From positions 620,001-684,000 of the forward strand of contig NZ_CP109017.1 in the NCBI RefSeq assembly GCF_036226765.1: 64,000 bases of DNA, written 5' to 3'. Positions 33,737 to 41,824 of this stretch are shown here, one piece after another. The translations under genes and the position numbers were made by a program. The first letter of the stretch is position 1; each line of letters opens with the position of its first letter. The DNA is from Streptomyces sp. NBC_00670. Lineage in GTDB: Bacteria; Actinomycetota; Actinomycetes; Streptomycetales; Streptomycetaceae. Under the pieces are notes generated by a model. The model had not been told where the DNA came from and ran no database searches. It worked only from the letters and a program-made list of their open reading frames with translations.

Positions 33737-35110
33737 CTAGGCGTCTGCGCGGGCGCGCCTTTGCGCGGCGAGCGCCGTCGTGGACTCCGCCGGGGAGAGA
33801 TAGGTGCGAAAGCGCCCCTCCGGGTCGTACCGGCGCCGCAGCCGCTCCAGGCGTGCGGCCTGCTCCGGCTCCAGTCCGCGGGCGGGCCGGTCGGCCGGGT
33901 TGGCGTCGGCGAACTGGGTGCCGTGGGCGAGCGGGTCCAGGGCCCGCAGCGTCTCGTGCGCCCAGCTCTCGTGGCGCAGGTCGTCGGCGGGGTCGTCCCA
34001 GACGGCGTTGGGCGAGAAGTACAGCCGTGCCTGGGTGGACCAGCAGGCGTTCTCCCGGGTGGGCTGTCCGCCCCAGAGCATCCAGAGCAGGAAGCTGTCC
34101 CGGCCCGGCAGCCCGTCCAGGACCTCGCGGCCGGCGTCGAGCACCTGGTCCGCGGGGGCGTCGGTCCACACGCCGTCGACCGCGTACCGCCTGCCCTTGG
34201 GGGTGAGCCCGTCGGAGAGGGCGTACAGGTCGTCCAGGGTGGAGGGCGCGCGTTCGACCCGGCGCAGGGCGTGATGCAGGAAGGGTGCCTTCTCCAGCGG
34301 TTCCAGCATGGCGGGTCCCTCGTCCGGGGTGCAGAAGGCCGCCGCGGTGACCGTCGTGACCTGCCGTTCCTGCCCCGGTGTGAAGCCGACCTTGGCCGAC
34401 AGCTCCAGCGAGGCGGAGATGCCCGGCACGGTGTCGTGGGTCCAGGCCAGCACCTCGTCGCGCAGTTCGGACGAGAAGACGTAGGCACTGCGCAGGAGCT
34501 GCGTATAGGCCGGGTGCACCCGCAGATGGAAGCGGGTGACGACAGCGAAGAAGCCGGGTCCCGAGCCGCGCACCGCCCACATCAGGTCCGGGTGGGTCTC
34601 GTCGGTGGCGTGCACGAGAGTGCCGTCGGCGAGGACGGCGTCGACGGCCTCCACGCTGAAGCAGGCGGGGCCGAGCCGGCGGGAGTTCCAGCCGTAGCCG
34701 CCACCGAGCAGGAAGCCGCCCACGCCCACAGAGGGACAGTGGCCGCTGGGGAAGACCAGGCCCTCGGCGCCGAGCAGGGCGTTGAGACGGGTGCCCTGGA
34801 CGGCGGGGCGGACGGTGGCCCGGCGGTTGGGGGCGTCGACGGTGACCTCGTCCAGGGCGGAGAGGTCGATGAGGAGGCCGCCGTCGCGCACCCCGTTGCC
34901 GATCCAGCTGTGCCCGCCAGAGCGGACGGAGACCCGCAGCCCGCGCGCGGCGGCCCAGCGCACCCCCTCCTGGACGTCACGGTCGGAAGCGGCGAGCAGG
35001 AGGGCGTCGGGGTGGCGGTCGGGCTTGCGCTCGTTCCACACGGCGCCGAGCCGGGCCGCCTCGTAGCCGTGGGCGCCCCGGGCGAGGAAGGTGCCGTCGA
35101 AGTCGGTCAT
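33737..35110 (-). CDS. FAD-dependent BBE-like oxidase, bicovalent-type paralogue
   Basis: A 457-residue oxidase homologous to the one at 32199. It has His67 in SGGHSWIGNG and, unlike its paralogue, Cys125 in FPSGHCPSVGVGG, so it can be expected to hold FAD through both residues. The BBE tail YDPEGRFRTYL is intact. The two genes share long near-identical blocks (for example DETHPDLMW and FCTP) and probably arose by duplication. ATG at 35110 overlaps the stop of the lactonase-like gene by 4 nt. It is the last gene of the operon starting at 36865, and its stop codon abuts operator O8. Confidence 0.9.
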   Translation of the reverse strand: MTDFDGTFLARGAHGYEAARLGAVWNERKPDRHPDALLLAASDRDVQEGVRWAAARGLRVSVRSGGHSWIGNGVRDGGLLIDLSALDEVTVDAPNRRATVRPAVQGTRLNALLGAEGLVFPSGHCPSVGVGGFLLGGGYGWNSRRLGPACFSVEAVDAVLADGTLVHATDETHPDLMWAVRGSGPGFFAVVTRFHLRVHPAYTQLLRSAYVFSSELRDEVLAWTHDTVPGISASLELSAKVGFTPGQERQVTTVTAAAFCTPDEGPAMLEPLEKAPFLHHALRRVERAPSTLDDLYALSDGLTPKGRRYAVDGVWTDAPADQVLDAGREVLDGLPGRDSFLLWMLWGGQPTRENACWSTQARLYFSPNAVWDDPADDLRHESWAHETLRALDPLAHGTQFADANPADRPARGLEPEQAARLERLRRRYDPEGRFRTYLSPAESTTALAAQRRARADA

Positions 35111-36048
35111 GGCTGCTCCGTCGCTGGGCCGGCCGCCGGGAGCGGCGGGAAGTCGAAGAGGTGGGCGGGGTTGTCGACCAGGAGTCGGCGCAAGAGGTCG
35201 GGGCCGGGGGCGATGTCGGCGAGCAGGTCGACGAGGAGTCCGTCGTCGGGGGCGGCGCCCTCGATGTTGACGTGCGGGTAGTCGGTGCCCCACACCACGC
35301 GCTCGGGTGCCTGCGCCACGAAGGAGGCGGCCAGCGCGACGGCGTCCGGGTAGGGCGGGCCCTGGCGCGAGACCCGGTCCACGCCGCTCACCTTGAGCCA
35401 GACGTCGCCGGTGTCGAGCAGGGCGCGCAGGCTGCGCAGGGCGGGGCCGCGGGGGCCGTCGGCGAGGTTGACGCGGGCGAGGTGGTCGATCACCACGCGG
35501 CCGGGCAGGGAGCGGATGAGGGCCTCGTGGTCGGCGACCTCGGTCCCGGTGACGTGAAGTTCGGTGACCCAGTCGAGGCCGTCGACGCGCTCCAGCACGG
35601 AGTCGATCTCGGCGCGGGTGGGCGCGGTGCGCAGATGCGGCAGGAAGTTGAGCCGGAAGCCGCGCACACCCGCGCGGTGCAGCTCCTCGATCTCCTCCCG
35701 GGTGGTCCTCTCGCCGATCAGGGCGACCCCGCGCAGCCGGCCCGCGCCGGCGGCCAGGGCGTCGAGCAGCACCCGGTGGTCGGAGCCGTTGCAGGACGAC
35801 TGCACGACCACGGCACGGGACAGGCCCAGGTGCGCGTGGAGCGCGGCGACCTGCTCCTTGGGGGCGTCGTGCGGGGTGAAGGTGCGCTCGGGCGCGTACG
35901 GGAAGACGGCGGCGGGGCCGAGGATGTGGCAGTGCGCGTCGCAGGCGCCGGGCGGCAGGACGAGGGCGGGGCTGCGCGGTGCCGGGTGCGGGGGCGGGCA
36001 GCCCGGTGAGGGCGCCGAGCGGGCCTGGTCGAGTACGGGCTCAGTCAC
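35107..36048 (-). CDS. Amidohydrolase-2 family protein, 2-pyrone-4,6-dicarboxylate lactonase-like
   Basis: A 313-residue TIM-barrel hydrolase. ACDAHCHILGPAAVFPYAP carries the HxH motif and the Pro/Tyr pattern seen in LigI-type lactonases; VVVQSSCNGSDH, VALIGERTTREE and VVWGTDYPHVN with the final Asp follow. Relatives open lactone rings such as 2-pyrone-4,6-dicarboxylate or sugar lactones. An upstream oxidase that forms a lactone would fit its place. GTG at 36048 overlaps the end of the SDR gene by 8 nt. LigI itself belongs to protocatechuate 4,5-cleavage, but no ring-cleavage dioxygenase is present here. Confidence 0.85.
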   Translation of the reverse strand: MTEPVLDQARSAPSPGCPPPHPAPRSPALVLPPGACDAHCHILGPAAVFPYAPERTFTPHDAPKEQVAALHAHLGLSRAVVVQSSCNGSDHRVLLDALAAGAGRLRGVALIGERTTREEIEELHRAGVRGFRLNFLPHLRTAPTRAEIDSVLERVDGLDWVTELHVTGTEVADHEALIRSLPGRVVIDHLARVNLADGPRGPALRSLRALLDTGDVWLKVSGVDRVSRQGPPYPDAVALAASFVAQAPERVVWGTDYPHVNIEGAAPDDGLLVDLLADIAPGPDLLRRLLVDNPAHLFDFPPLPAAGPATEQP

Positions 36049-36865
36049 AGCGGGCCGTCATTCCGCCGTCGACGACAATCTCGGTGCCGGTGACGAAGCG
36101 GGCCTCCTCGGAGGCGAGGAAGAGCGCCGCGTACGCCGTGTCCCGACCGTCGCCCATGAAGCCCAGCGGTATCCGGGCCTGCCGCTGGGCGAGCAGCTTC
36201 GCCACGTCGCCGCCCGCCCGCTGGTGGGCGAGGCGTGCCTCGACCATCGGGGTGTGCAGCTGGCCGGGGACGACGGTGTTCACCCGGATGCGGTCGGGCG
36301 CGTACTGGACGGCGGTGACCCGGGAGAGCTGGATCACGGCCGCTTTGGCCGCCGCGTAGCCGACCTGGGCGGCGCCGGTCCAGCGCAGCCCGGAGGCGGA
36401 GGCGGTGTTGACGATCGCGCCCCCACCGCCGCGCCGCATGACCGGCACGACCTCCTTGCAGGCCAGGAAGGCGCTGGTCAGGTTGGTGCGGAGCTGGCTC
36501 TCCCAGTCCTCCAGGGAGAGTTCGGCCACTCCCCCGGCGCGGGAGCCGCCGACGTTGTTGACCAGGATGTCGATGCGGCCCGCCGCCCTCTCGACCTCCT
36601 CGAAGTGGGCGCGGACGGCGTCCGGTTCGGTCACGTCCAGCAGGTGGGTGTACGCCTGCCCGCCCTCTTCGCGGATCTGCTCGGCGGTGGCCGCCAGGGA
36701 GTCCTTGTCGCGGTCGGTCAGATACACGGTGGCGCCCTCGCGGGCGAAGATCACGGCGGTGGCGCGGCCGTTGCCCCAGCCGGGACCGACGCTGCCGGCG
36801 CCGCTGATGACGGCGGTCCGCCCGGCCAGGCGGCCGGACCGCACGGGGGGCACGTCGTGGGTCAC
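36041..36865 (-). CDS. SDR family oxidoreductase with extended glycine motif
   Basis: A 274-residue SDR. The cofactor loop is enlarged, SGAGSVGPGWGNGRA, compared with the usual TGxxxGxG. The rest is classical: NNVGGSRAGG, NTASASG with catalytic Ser, YAAAKAA with Tyr and Lys, and GTEIVVDGGM. The enlarged loop is found in a recognisable SDR subgroup and is not a frameshift. GTG at 36865 has GAGGGAG about 6 nt upstream. It heads the SDR-lactonase-oxidase operon and is divergent from the lyase-like operon at 37081; operators O9 and O10 lie between them. Confidence 0.88.
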   Translation of the reverse strand: MTHDVPPVRSGRLAGRTAVISGAGSVGPGWGNGRATAVIFAREGATVYLTDRDKDSLAATAEQIREEGGQAYTHLLDVTEPDAVRAHFEEVERAAGRIDILVNNVGGSRAGGVAELSLEDWESQLRTNLTSAFLACKEVVPVMRRGGGGAIVNTASASGLRWTGAAQVGYAAAKAAVIQLSRVTAVQYAPDRIRVNTVVPGQLHTPMVEARLAHQRAGGDVAKLLAQRQARIPLGFMGDGRDTAYAALFLASEEARFVTGTEIVVDGGMTARCD

Positions 36866-36921
36866 GGTTGTCTCCCTCGGTTCGGGTGTTGCGTTCCAAT
36901 CTGCCGAGGAGTTTCACCTAG

Positions 36922-36992
36922 TGTCGACAGAAAGTAAATATGTGAGAGGATGATTGCAGGTGAAGCCGCCACTTCCGACTCTAGTGTCGACA
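36922..36992. promoter_or_regulatory. Divergent promoter region with operators O9 and O10
   Basis: TGTCGACA at 36922-36929 (O9) and 36985-36992 (O10) are 63 bp apart centre to centre, six helical turns. On the minus strand each is followed one base later by a -10-like hexamer: TAGAGT (36983-36978) after O10 and TAGGTG (36920-36915) after O9; neither has a good -35. A TACTTT on the minus strand at 36936-36931 is another candidate. The rightward promoter is not evident. Confidence 0.65.
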
Positions 36993-37080
36993 GGGAGCGG
37001 GGTGCGATGTTTGAATGACGGGGCAATGACGGAGCGGGGGAAGACCGCGCACCGTTCCCGGACAGCCACCCGGAGGGCCC

Positions 37081-38433
37081 ATGGACAAGCCGGCCGTGTT
37101 CACCGACGAGGAGATCGCCCGTTTCCGTGCCGAACTGGCCGCCGCCCGCGCGCCGGGCGCGTACGAACCGGGCCGCTGGTCGGTGAGCCCGTTCAACCGC
37201 CGCCCCGAGGTGCGTGGGCCGATGCCGGAGTCCGTGCGGCTGCGCGACGCCACCCTGCGCTCGGTCGAGACCCTGCCGGGCGTGGTCGCCCCCACCGCGG
37301 CGAAGGAGGCGTACCTGCGCCGGCTCGTCGGCGCGGGCGTCCGCGAGGTCGTCACCGCCGGTCTCGCCGGGCGGGACGACAAGGCGCTGCGCGCCGAGGT
37401 CGAGCTGGTCAAGGGCGAGAGGGCGGACTGCCGGGTCGTGCTGCCGCTGCTGCGCACCACCGCCGACATCGACCGGGCTGCCGACGCGGGCTACGACGCC
37501 GTGCAGGTCTGGGTGCAGGGCTTGGGCGAGGCGTCCCTCATCTACAACCCGGCCGTCTACCAGCAGGCGTGGCAGGGCGAGGACTGGCGCACCCCGGACA
37601 GCGCACGTGGCCGGGCCGGCGTCCTCGCCCGGGCCGTGACCCTGATCCGGCACGCCCGCTCCCGGGGCCTGGACGTCGTCGTCCCGATGCTGATGGTGTC
37701 CTACCTCACCGACGAGACCCTGGAGGAGACGGTCACCGTGCTCGCCGGCGCGGGCGCCACCGAACTCACCCTGTTCGACGGTCCCGGCGCCATGAGCCCC
37801 GAGGCGTACGGTCATCTCGTCGCGCGCACCAAGGAGTTGGCGCCCGGCGTCCAGGTCGGTCTGCACCCGCACAACACGTTCGGGCTCGCGGTCGGCTGCG
37901 CGGTCGCCGCCGTCCGGGCCGGCGCCGACGTCGTCGAACTGTCCGTCAACGGCTACTGCGGTGGTCCCGGCAACGCCGATCTCGCCGCCACCGCCATGGC
38001 GTTCGAGACGCTGTACGGGGTGCGCACCGGCCTCGAGACCCGACGGCTGACGGAACTGGCCCGCGCGGGCGAGGAGTTGACCGGCTACCGCCTCGCCTGG
38101 AACCACCCCGTGACCGGCACCCACGCCTTCTCCTGGGGCGGCATGGACCTCATCACCCAGGAGACCGCCGTCGACCCGCTGCTGCACAACTGCCTGGAAC
38201 CCACGCTCGTCGGCAACGCGCGCACGGTTCCCTTCACCCCCGACAGCGGCCCCTACACCCTCGCCGACAAGCTGGCCGCGCTGGGTGTCGACACCACCAC
38301 CGCACAGGTCGACGAGGTGCTGCGCCGGGCCCGCGCGGCCATGGCCCGCGAGGGCCGGCTGCTCACCGACGCGGACCTGGCGGCACTGGCACGCGAGGTC
38401 GTGGCGGACGGCGGGACGGGGGCGGGACGGTGA
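37081..38433 (+). CDS. DRE-TIM metallolyase/HMGL-like protein
   Basis: A 450-residue TIM-barrel protein related to pyruvate carboxyltransferase-domain enzymes (HMG-CoA lyase, isopropylmalate and citramalate synthases, carboxylase transcarboxylase subunits). RDATLR at 55-60 is the DRE-type loop and HPHN near 259 gives the HxH metal pair. GYCGGPGNADLA and GTHAFSWGGMD follow. No biotin-attachment domain is present, so it is not a complete decarboxylase. CGGAGGG precedes ATG. Its stop overlaps the next gene, and the operon continues into CMD, CoA-transferase and thiolase genes. Aldol-type C-C cleavage or condensation on a pathway acid is likely; the exact reaction is unknown. Confidence 0.78.
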   Translation: MDKPAVFTDEEIARFRAELAAARAPGAYEPGRWSVSPFNRRPEVRGPMPESVRLRDATLRSVETLPGVVAPTAAKEAYLRRLVGAGVREVVTAGLAGRDDKALRAEVELVKGERADCRVVLPLLRTTADIDRAADAGYDAVQVWVQGLGEASLIYNPAVYQQAWQGEDWRTPDSARGRAGVLARAVTLIRHARSRGLDVVVPMLMVSYLTDETLEETVTVLAGAGATELTLFDGPGAMSPEAYGHLVARTKELAPGVQVGLHPHNTFGLAVGCAVAAVRAGADVVELSVNGYCGGPGNADLAATAMAFETLYGVRTGLETRRLTELARAGEELTGYRLAWNHPVTGTHAFSWGGMDLITQETAVDPLLHNCLEPTLVGNARTVPFTPDSGPYTLADKLAALGVDTTTAQVDEVLRRARAAMAREGRLLTDADLAALAREVVADGGTGAGR

Positions 38434-39134
38434 CGGCCCGCGCTGCCGATCGGCGACCCGGGGACGACACACCGAAGCCCCCCACCGCCGGACGGCGAAC
38501 CGAAGACGACACACCGACGCCCCCCACCGCCGGACGGCTGCCCCTCCTCCACCCCGACCGGCTCTCCCCCGACCAACAGGCCCTGTACGAGGAGATCACC
38601 GGCGGCCCCCGCGCCACCGGACCCCAACTGTTCGCCCTCACCGACGCCGAGGGGCACCTCCACGGCCCCTTCAACGCCATGCTGACCAGCCCCCGGCTGG
38701 GCGGCGCGCTTCAGGCCCTGGGCTCGGCGATCCGCTTCTCCACCGGGCTGCCGCCCCGGGTGCGCGAGACCGCGATCCTGGTCGTTGCCGCCGTGTGGGA
38801 CAGCGCGTTCGAGCGGTACGCCCACGAGGCGGTCGGCAGGGCCGCGGGACTCACCGAGGCCGAGCTGCGCGCGCTGCGCGAGGACACCGACCCCGGCTTC
38901 ACCGACCCCTTCGAGCGGGCCGCGTGGTCGGCCGCCCGCACTCTCGCCGCCTCTCCCGAGCGCCTCGACGACACCTGGTACGCGCAGGCCCGCGCCGCCC
39001 TCGGCGAGAGCACCCTCTTCGAACTGTCCACGCTTGTCGGCTACTACGCCACCCTCGCCCTGCAACTGCGCCTGTTCGGTGTCCCCGCACCGAACCCGGC
39101 CACCCTGGACCCGGACAAGGAGCCCCGGTCGTGA
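38430..39134 (+). CDS. CMD-fold protein with duplicated N-terminal linker
   Basis: A 234-residue protein whose C-terminal three-quarters is a CMD/AhpD-like helical domain (LPPRVRETAILVVAAVWDSA, AHEAVGRAAGL). The CxxC pair is absent. The first 45 residues are disordered and contain two copies of DDTPxPPTAGR, encoded by a 42-bp period repeat (38463-38495 and 38505-38537). GTG at 38430 overlaps the upstream TGA by 4 nt, and its own stop overlaps the CoA-transferase start. It is the second CMD protein in the island and probably handles a lactone or unsaturated acid before CoA activation. Confidence 0.82.
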   Translation: MTARAADRRPGDDTPKPPTAGRRTEDDTPTPPTAGRLPLLHPDRLSPDQQALYEEITGGPRATGPQLFALTDAEGHLHGPFNAMLTSPRLGGALQALGSAIRFSTGLPPRVRETAILVVAAVWDSAFERYAHEAVGRAAGLTEAELRALREDTDPGFTDPFERAAWSAARTLAASPERLDDTWYAQARAALGESTLFELSTLVGYYATLALQLRLFGVPAPNPATLDPDKEPRS

Positions 39135-39886
39135 ACAAGGTCTGCGCGAGTGCCGCCGAGGCGGTCCGCGACATCGCCGACGGGTCCTCGCTGGCCGTCG
39201 GCGGCTTCGGTCTCAGCGGAGTGCCGGAGGTCGTGATCGACGCACTGTACGAGCAGGGGGCCACCGGTCTCTCGGTCGTCTCCAACAACTGCGGGGTGGA
39301 CGGGGCCGGGCTCGGCGTCCTGCTCGCCGCCCGCCGCATCACCCGGGTGACCGGCTCGTACGTCGGCGAGAACAAGGAGTTCGCCCGGCAGTACCTGTCC
39401 GGCGAACTGGAGGTGGAACTCGTCCCGCAGGGCACGCTGGCCGAGCGGCTGCGCGCCGGCGGCTGCGGCATCCCGGCCTTCTACACCCCGGCGGGCGTCG
39501 GCACCCAGATCGCCGAGGGCGGGCTGCCCTGGCGGTACGGCGCCGACGGCGGCGTCGCGCTCGCCTCCCCGGCCAAGGAGAGCCGGACCTTCGCCGGCCG
39601 GGCACACGTCCTGGAGCACGGCATCACCACCGACTTCGCCCTGGTGCGCGCCTGGCGCGGTGACCGGCACGGCAACCTGGTCTTCCGCCGGGCCGCCGCC
39701 AACTTCAACCCACTGGCCGCGATGGCCGGCCGGATCACCGTCGCCGAGGTCGAGGAACTGGTCGAGCCCGGCGCCCTCGACCCCGACCAGGTGCATCTGC
39801 CCGGCGTGTTCGTGCAGCGGGTCGTGCCGCTGACCCGCGCGCAGGCGACCGCCAAGAGGATCGAGAAGAGGACGGTGAGCTTCTGA
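39131..39886 (+). CDS. 3-oxoacid (3-oxoadipate-type) CoA-transferase subunit A
   Basis: A 251-residue alpha subunit of a class I CoA-transferase. It has [17 protein letters not shown] near the start, [24 protein letters not shown], and [17 protein letters not shown]. The length equals that of PcaI-type subunits. Together with the beta subunit it would move CoA from succinyl-CoA to a 3-oxoacid. GTG at 39131 overlaps the CMD stop, and TGA overlaps the ATG of subunit B. The thiolase after it resembles 3-oxoadipyl-CoA thiolase, which favours 3-oxoadipate as substrate over acetoacetate, but that is inference. Confidence 0.9.
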   Translation: MNKVCASAAEAVRDIADGSSLAVGGFGLSGVPEVVIDALYEQGATGLSVVSNNCGVDGAGLGVLLAARRITRVTGSYVGENKEFARQYLSGELEVELVPQGTLAERLRAGGCGIPAFYTPAGVGTQIAEGGLPWRYGADGGVALASPAKESRTFAGRAHVLEHGITTDFALVRAWRGDRHGNLVFRRAAANFNPLAAMAGRITVAEVEELVEPGALDPDQVHLPGVFVQRVVPLTRAQATAKRIEKRTVSF

Positions 39887-40551
39887 TGGCCTGGACACGC
39901 GAGCAGATGGCGGCCCGCGCGGCCCGCGAACTTCGGGACGGCCAGTACGTCAACCTGGGCATCGGCCTGCCCACCACGATCCCCGGCCATCTGCCGCCGG
40001 ACGTGCACGTCACCCTGCACAGCGAGAACGGCATCCTGGGCACCGGCCCGTATCCGACCGAGGACGCCGTCGACCCGGATCTGATCAACGCCGGGAAGGA
40101 GACGGTCACGGTCCTGCCGGGCGCGTCCTTCTTCGACTCGGCGCTCTCCTTCGGCATGATCCGCGGCGGCCACATCGACGTCGCCGTACTCGGCGCGATG
40201 CAAGTCTCCGAGAAGGGCGACCTGGCCAACTGGGCCGTGCCCGGCAGGACGATCAAGGGCATGGGCGGGGCGATGGACCTGGTGCACGGCGCCCGTACGG
40301 TCATCGTCGTCATGACGCACACCGCCAAGGACGGCTCCCCGAAGATCCGCACGGAGTGCACGCTGCCGCTGACCGGCAAGGGCTGCGTCGACCGGGTCAT
40401 CACCGACCTGGGTGTCCTGGACGTCACCGGGGAGGGGCTCGTCCTCGTCGAGACGGCTCCCGGTGTCACCCCCGAGGAGATCGCCACGAAGACCGAGGCG
40501 ACGGTGCGCATTCCGCAGGACGTTCGGGTCCCGCAGGAGGTGCGGGCATGA
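39886..40551 (+). CDS. 3-oxoacid (3-oxoadipate-type) CoA-transferase subunit B
   Basis: A 221-residue beta subunit. The catalytic Glu that forms the CoA thioester is in [13 protein letters not shown] near residue 48. [15 protein letters not shown] precedes it, and [21 protein letters not shown] is the family's central block. ATG shares its A with the TGA of subunit A, so the two chains are made in a fixed ratio. Its own stop overlaps the thiolase start. This is a PcaJ or ScoB-type protein; the C-terminal 15 residues ([14 protein letters not shown]) are a short repeat. Confidence 0.9.
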   Translation: MAWTREQMAARAARELRDGQYVNLGIGLPTTIPGHLPPDVHVTLHSENGILGTGPYPTEDAVDPDLINAGKETVTVLPGASFFDSALSFGMIRGGHIDVAVLGAMQVSEKGDLANWAVPGRTIKGMGGAMDLVHGARTVIVVMTHTAKDGSPKIRTECTLPLTGKGCVDRVITDLGVLDVTGEGLVLVETAPGVTPEEIATKTEATVRIPQDVRVPQEVRA

Positions 40552-41750
40552 GAGACGTCTATCTCGTCGACGCGGTCCGCACGCCGATCGGCCGCTACAA
40601 CGGCGGCCTGGCCTCCGTCCGCCCGGACGACCTCGCCGCCCACACCCTCCGCGCACTCCTCGCCCGTACACCGCAGTTGGACCCCTCCCGCATCGAGGAC
40701 GTCTACTACGGCAACGCCAACGGCGCCGGCGAGGAGAACCGCAACGTCGCCCGCATGGCGGGACTACTGGCCGGGCTCCCGACCTCCGTCCCCGGCGTCA
40801 CCGTCAACCGCCTGTGCGCCTCCGGGCTCGAAGCCGTCATCCAGGCCGCCCGAGCCATCGCCCTCGGCGACGCCTCCATCGCGGTGGCAGGCGGCGTCGA
40901 GTCCATGACCCGCGCCCCCTACGTCCTGCCCAAGAGCGACAAGCCCTTCCCCGCCGCCCACACCGAGCTGTACTCCACCACCCTCGGTTGGCGCATGGCC
41001 AACCCCGACATGAACCCCCAGTGGACCATCCCCCTCGGCGAGTCCGCCGAACTCATCGCCGACAAACACAAGATCAGCCGCGAGCAGCAGGACGAGTTCG
41101 CCCTCCACAGCCACCAGAAGGCCGCCGCGGCACAGGCCGAAGGGCTGTTCGACGCGGAGATCACTCCCGTGCCGGTCCCGCGGCGCAAGGGCGAGCAGGT
41201 CCTCTTCGACGCCGACGAGTCCGTACGCGGCAACGCCTCCCTCGACGCGATGGCCAAGCTCAAGCCGTCCTTCCGCAAGGACGGCGGGACCGTCACCGCC
41301 GGGAACGCCTCGCCGTTGAACGACGGCGCCGCCGCCCTGCTCCTGACCGACGAGGAAGGCCTGAAGGCCACCGGCCGCGAGCCCCTCGCCCGTGTCTCCG
41401 CCACCGGCGTGCACGCCGTCGACCCGCACTACTTCGGCCTCGCCCCCGTCGAAGCCGTCAACCGCGCACTCACCAAGGCGGGCAAGACCTTCGCCGACCT
41501 CGACGTACTCGAACTCAACGAGGCCTTCGCCGCCCAGGTACTCGGCTGCCTCGCCGAATGGCCCGACTTCGACCCGGCGATCCTCAACCCCCAGGGCGGC
41601 GCCATCGCCCTCGGCCACCCCCTCGGCGCCTCCGGAGCCCGCCTCGCCGGCACCGTCGCCCACCAACTCGCCCGCAAAGGCAGCGGCACCGGCGTCGCCA
41701 CCCTCTGCATCGGCGTCGGCCAGGGCCTCGCACTCGTCCTCGAACGCTGA
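40548..41750 (+). CDS. Acetyl-CoA acyltransferase, 3-oxoadipyl-CoA thiolase-like
   Basis: A 400-residue thiolase. The nucleophile is Cys90 in [10 protein letters not shown], with His in [10 protein letters not shown] near 355 and the second Cys in CIGVGQG near 387. Exactly 400 residues and the motif [20 protein letters not shown] match PcaF-type thiolases, which cleave 3-oxoadipyl-CoA to succinyl-CoA and acetyl-CoA. ATG overlaps the CoA-transferase stop. It ends the five-gene operon starting at 37081 and delivers products to the TCA cycle. Generic beta-ketothiolase activity cannot be excluded. Confidence 0.92.
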   Translation: MRDVYLVDAVRTPIGRYNGGLASVRPDDLAAHTLRALLARTPQLDPSRIEDVYYGNANGAGEENRNVARMAGLLAGLPTSVPGVTVNRLCASGLEAVIQAARAIALGDASIAVAGGVESMTRAPYVLPKSDKPFPAAHTELYSTTLGWRMANPDMNPQWTIPLGESAELIADKHKISREQQDEFALHSHQKAAAAQAEGLFDAEITPVPVPRRKGEQVLFDADESVRGNASLDAMAKLKPSFRKDGGTVTAGNASPLNDGAAALLLTDEEGLKATGREPLARVSATGVHAVDPHYFGLAPVEAVNRALTKAGKTFADLDVLELNEAFAAQVLGCLAEWPDFDPAILNPQGGAIALGHPLGASGARLAGTVAHQLARKGSGTGVATLCIGVGQGLALVLER

Positions 41751-41769
41751 ACCGGGCGGCCCGGGGAAG

Positions 41770-41800
41770 GCGGTACGACCTGATACTGGGGTCGTACCGC
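41770..41800. terminator. Inverted repeat after the thiolase gene, terminator or operator
   Basis: Perfect 11-bp arms GCGGTACGACC / GGTCGTACCGC flank the 9-nt loop TGATACTGG. It starts 20 nt after the thiolase stop and ends 25 nt before the DUF4032 gene. As a hairpin it could end the catabolic operon. The loop also holds a -10-like GATACT, so an operator role at the DUF4032 promoter is possible. Confidence 0.6.
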
Positions 41801-41824
41801 ACCTGAGACGAGGACGACTGAGCG

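Noticed and set aside
38286..38293. A further exact TGTCGACA
   Set aside because: It lies deep inside the coding sequence of the DRE-TIM gene, encodes Val-Asp-Thr, has no promoter context and no partner at 52 or 63 bp. Treated as chance.
41770..41800. The inverted repeat as a TGTCGACA-type operator
   Set aside because: The arms are GGTACGACC, unrelated to the island motif; left as terminator or separate operator.
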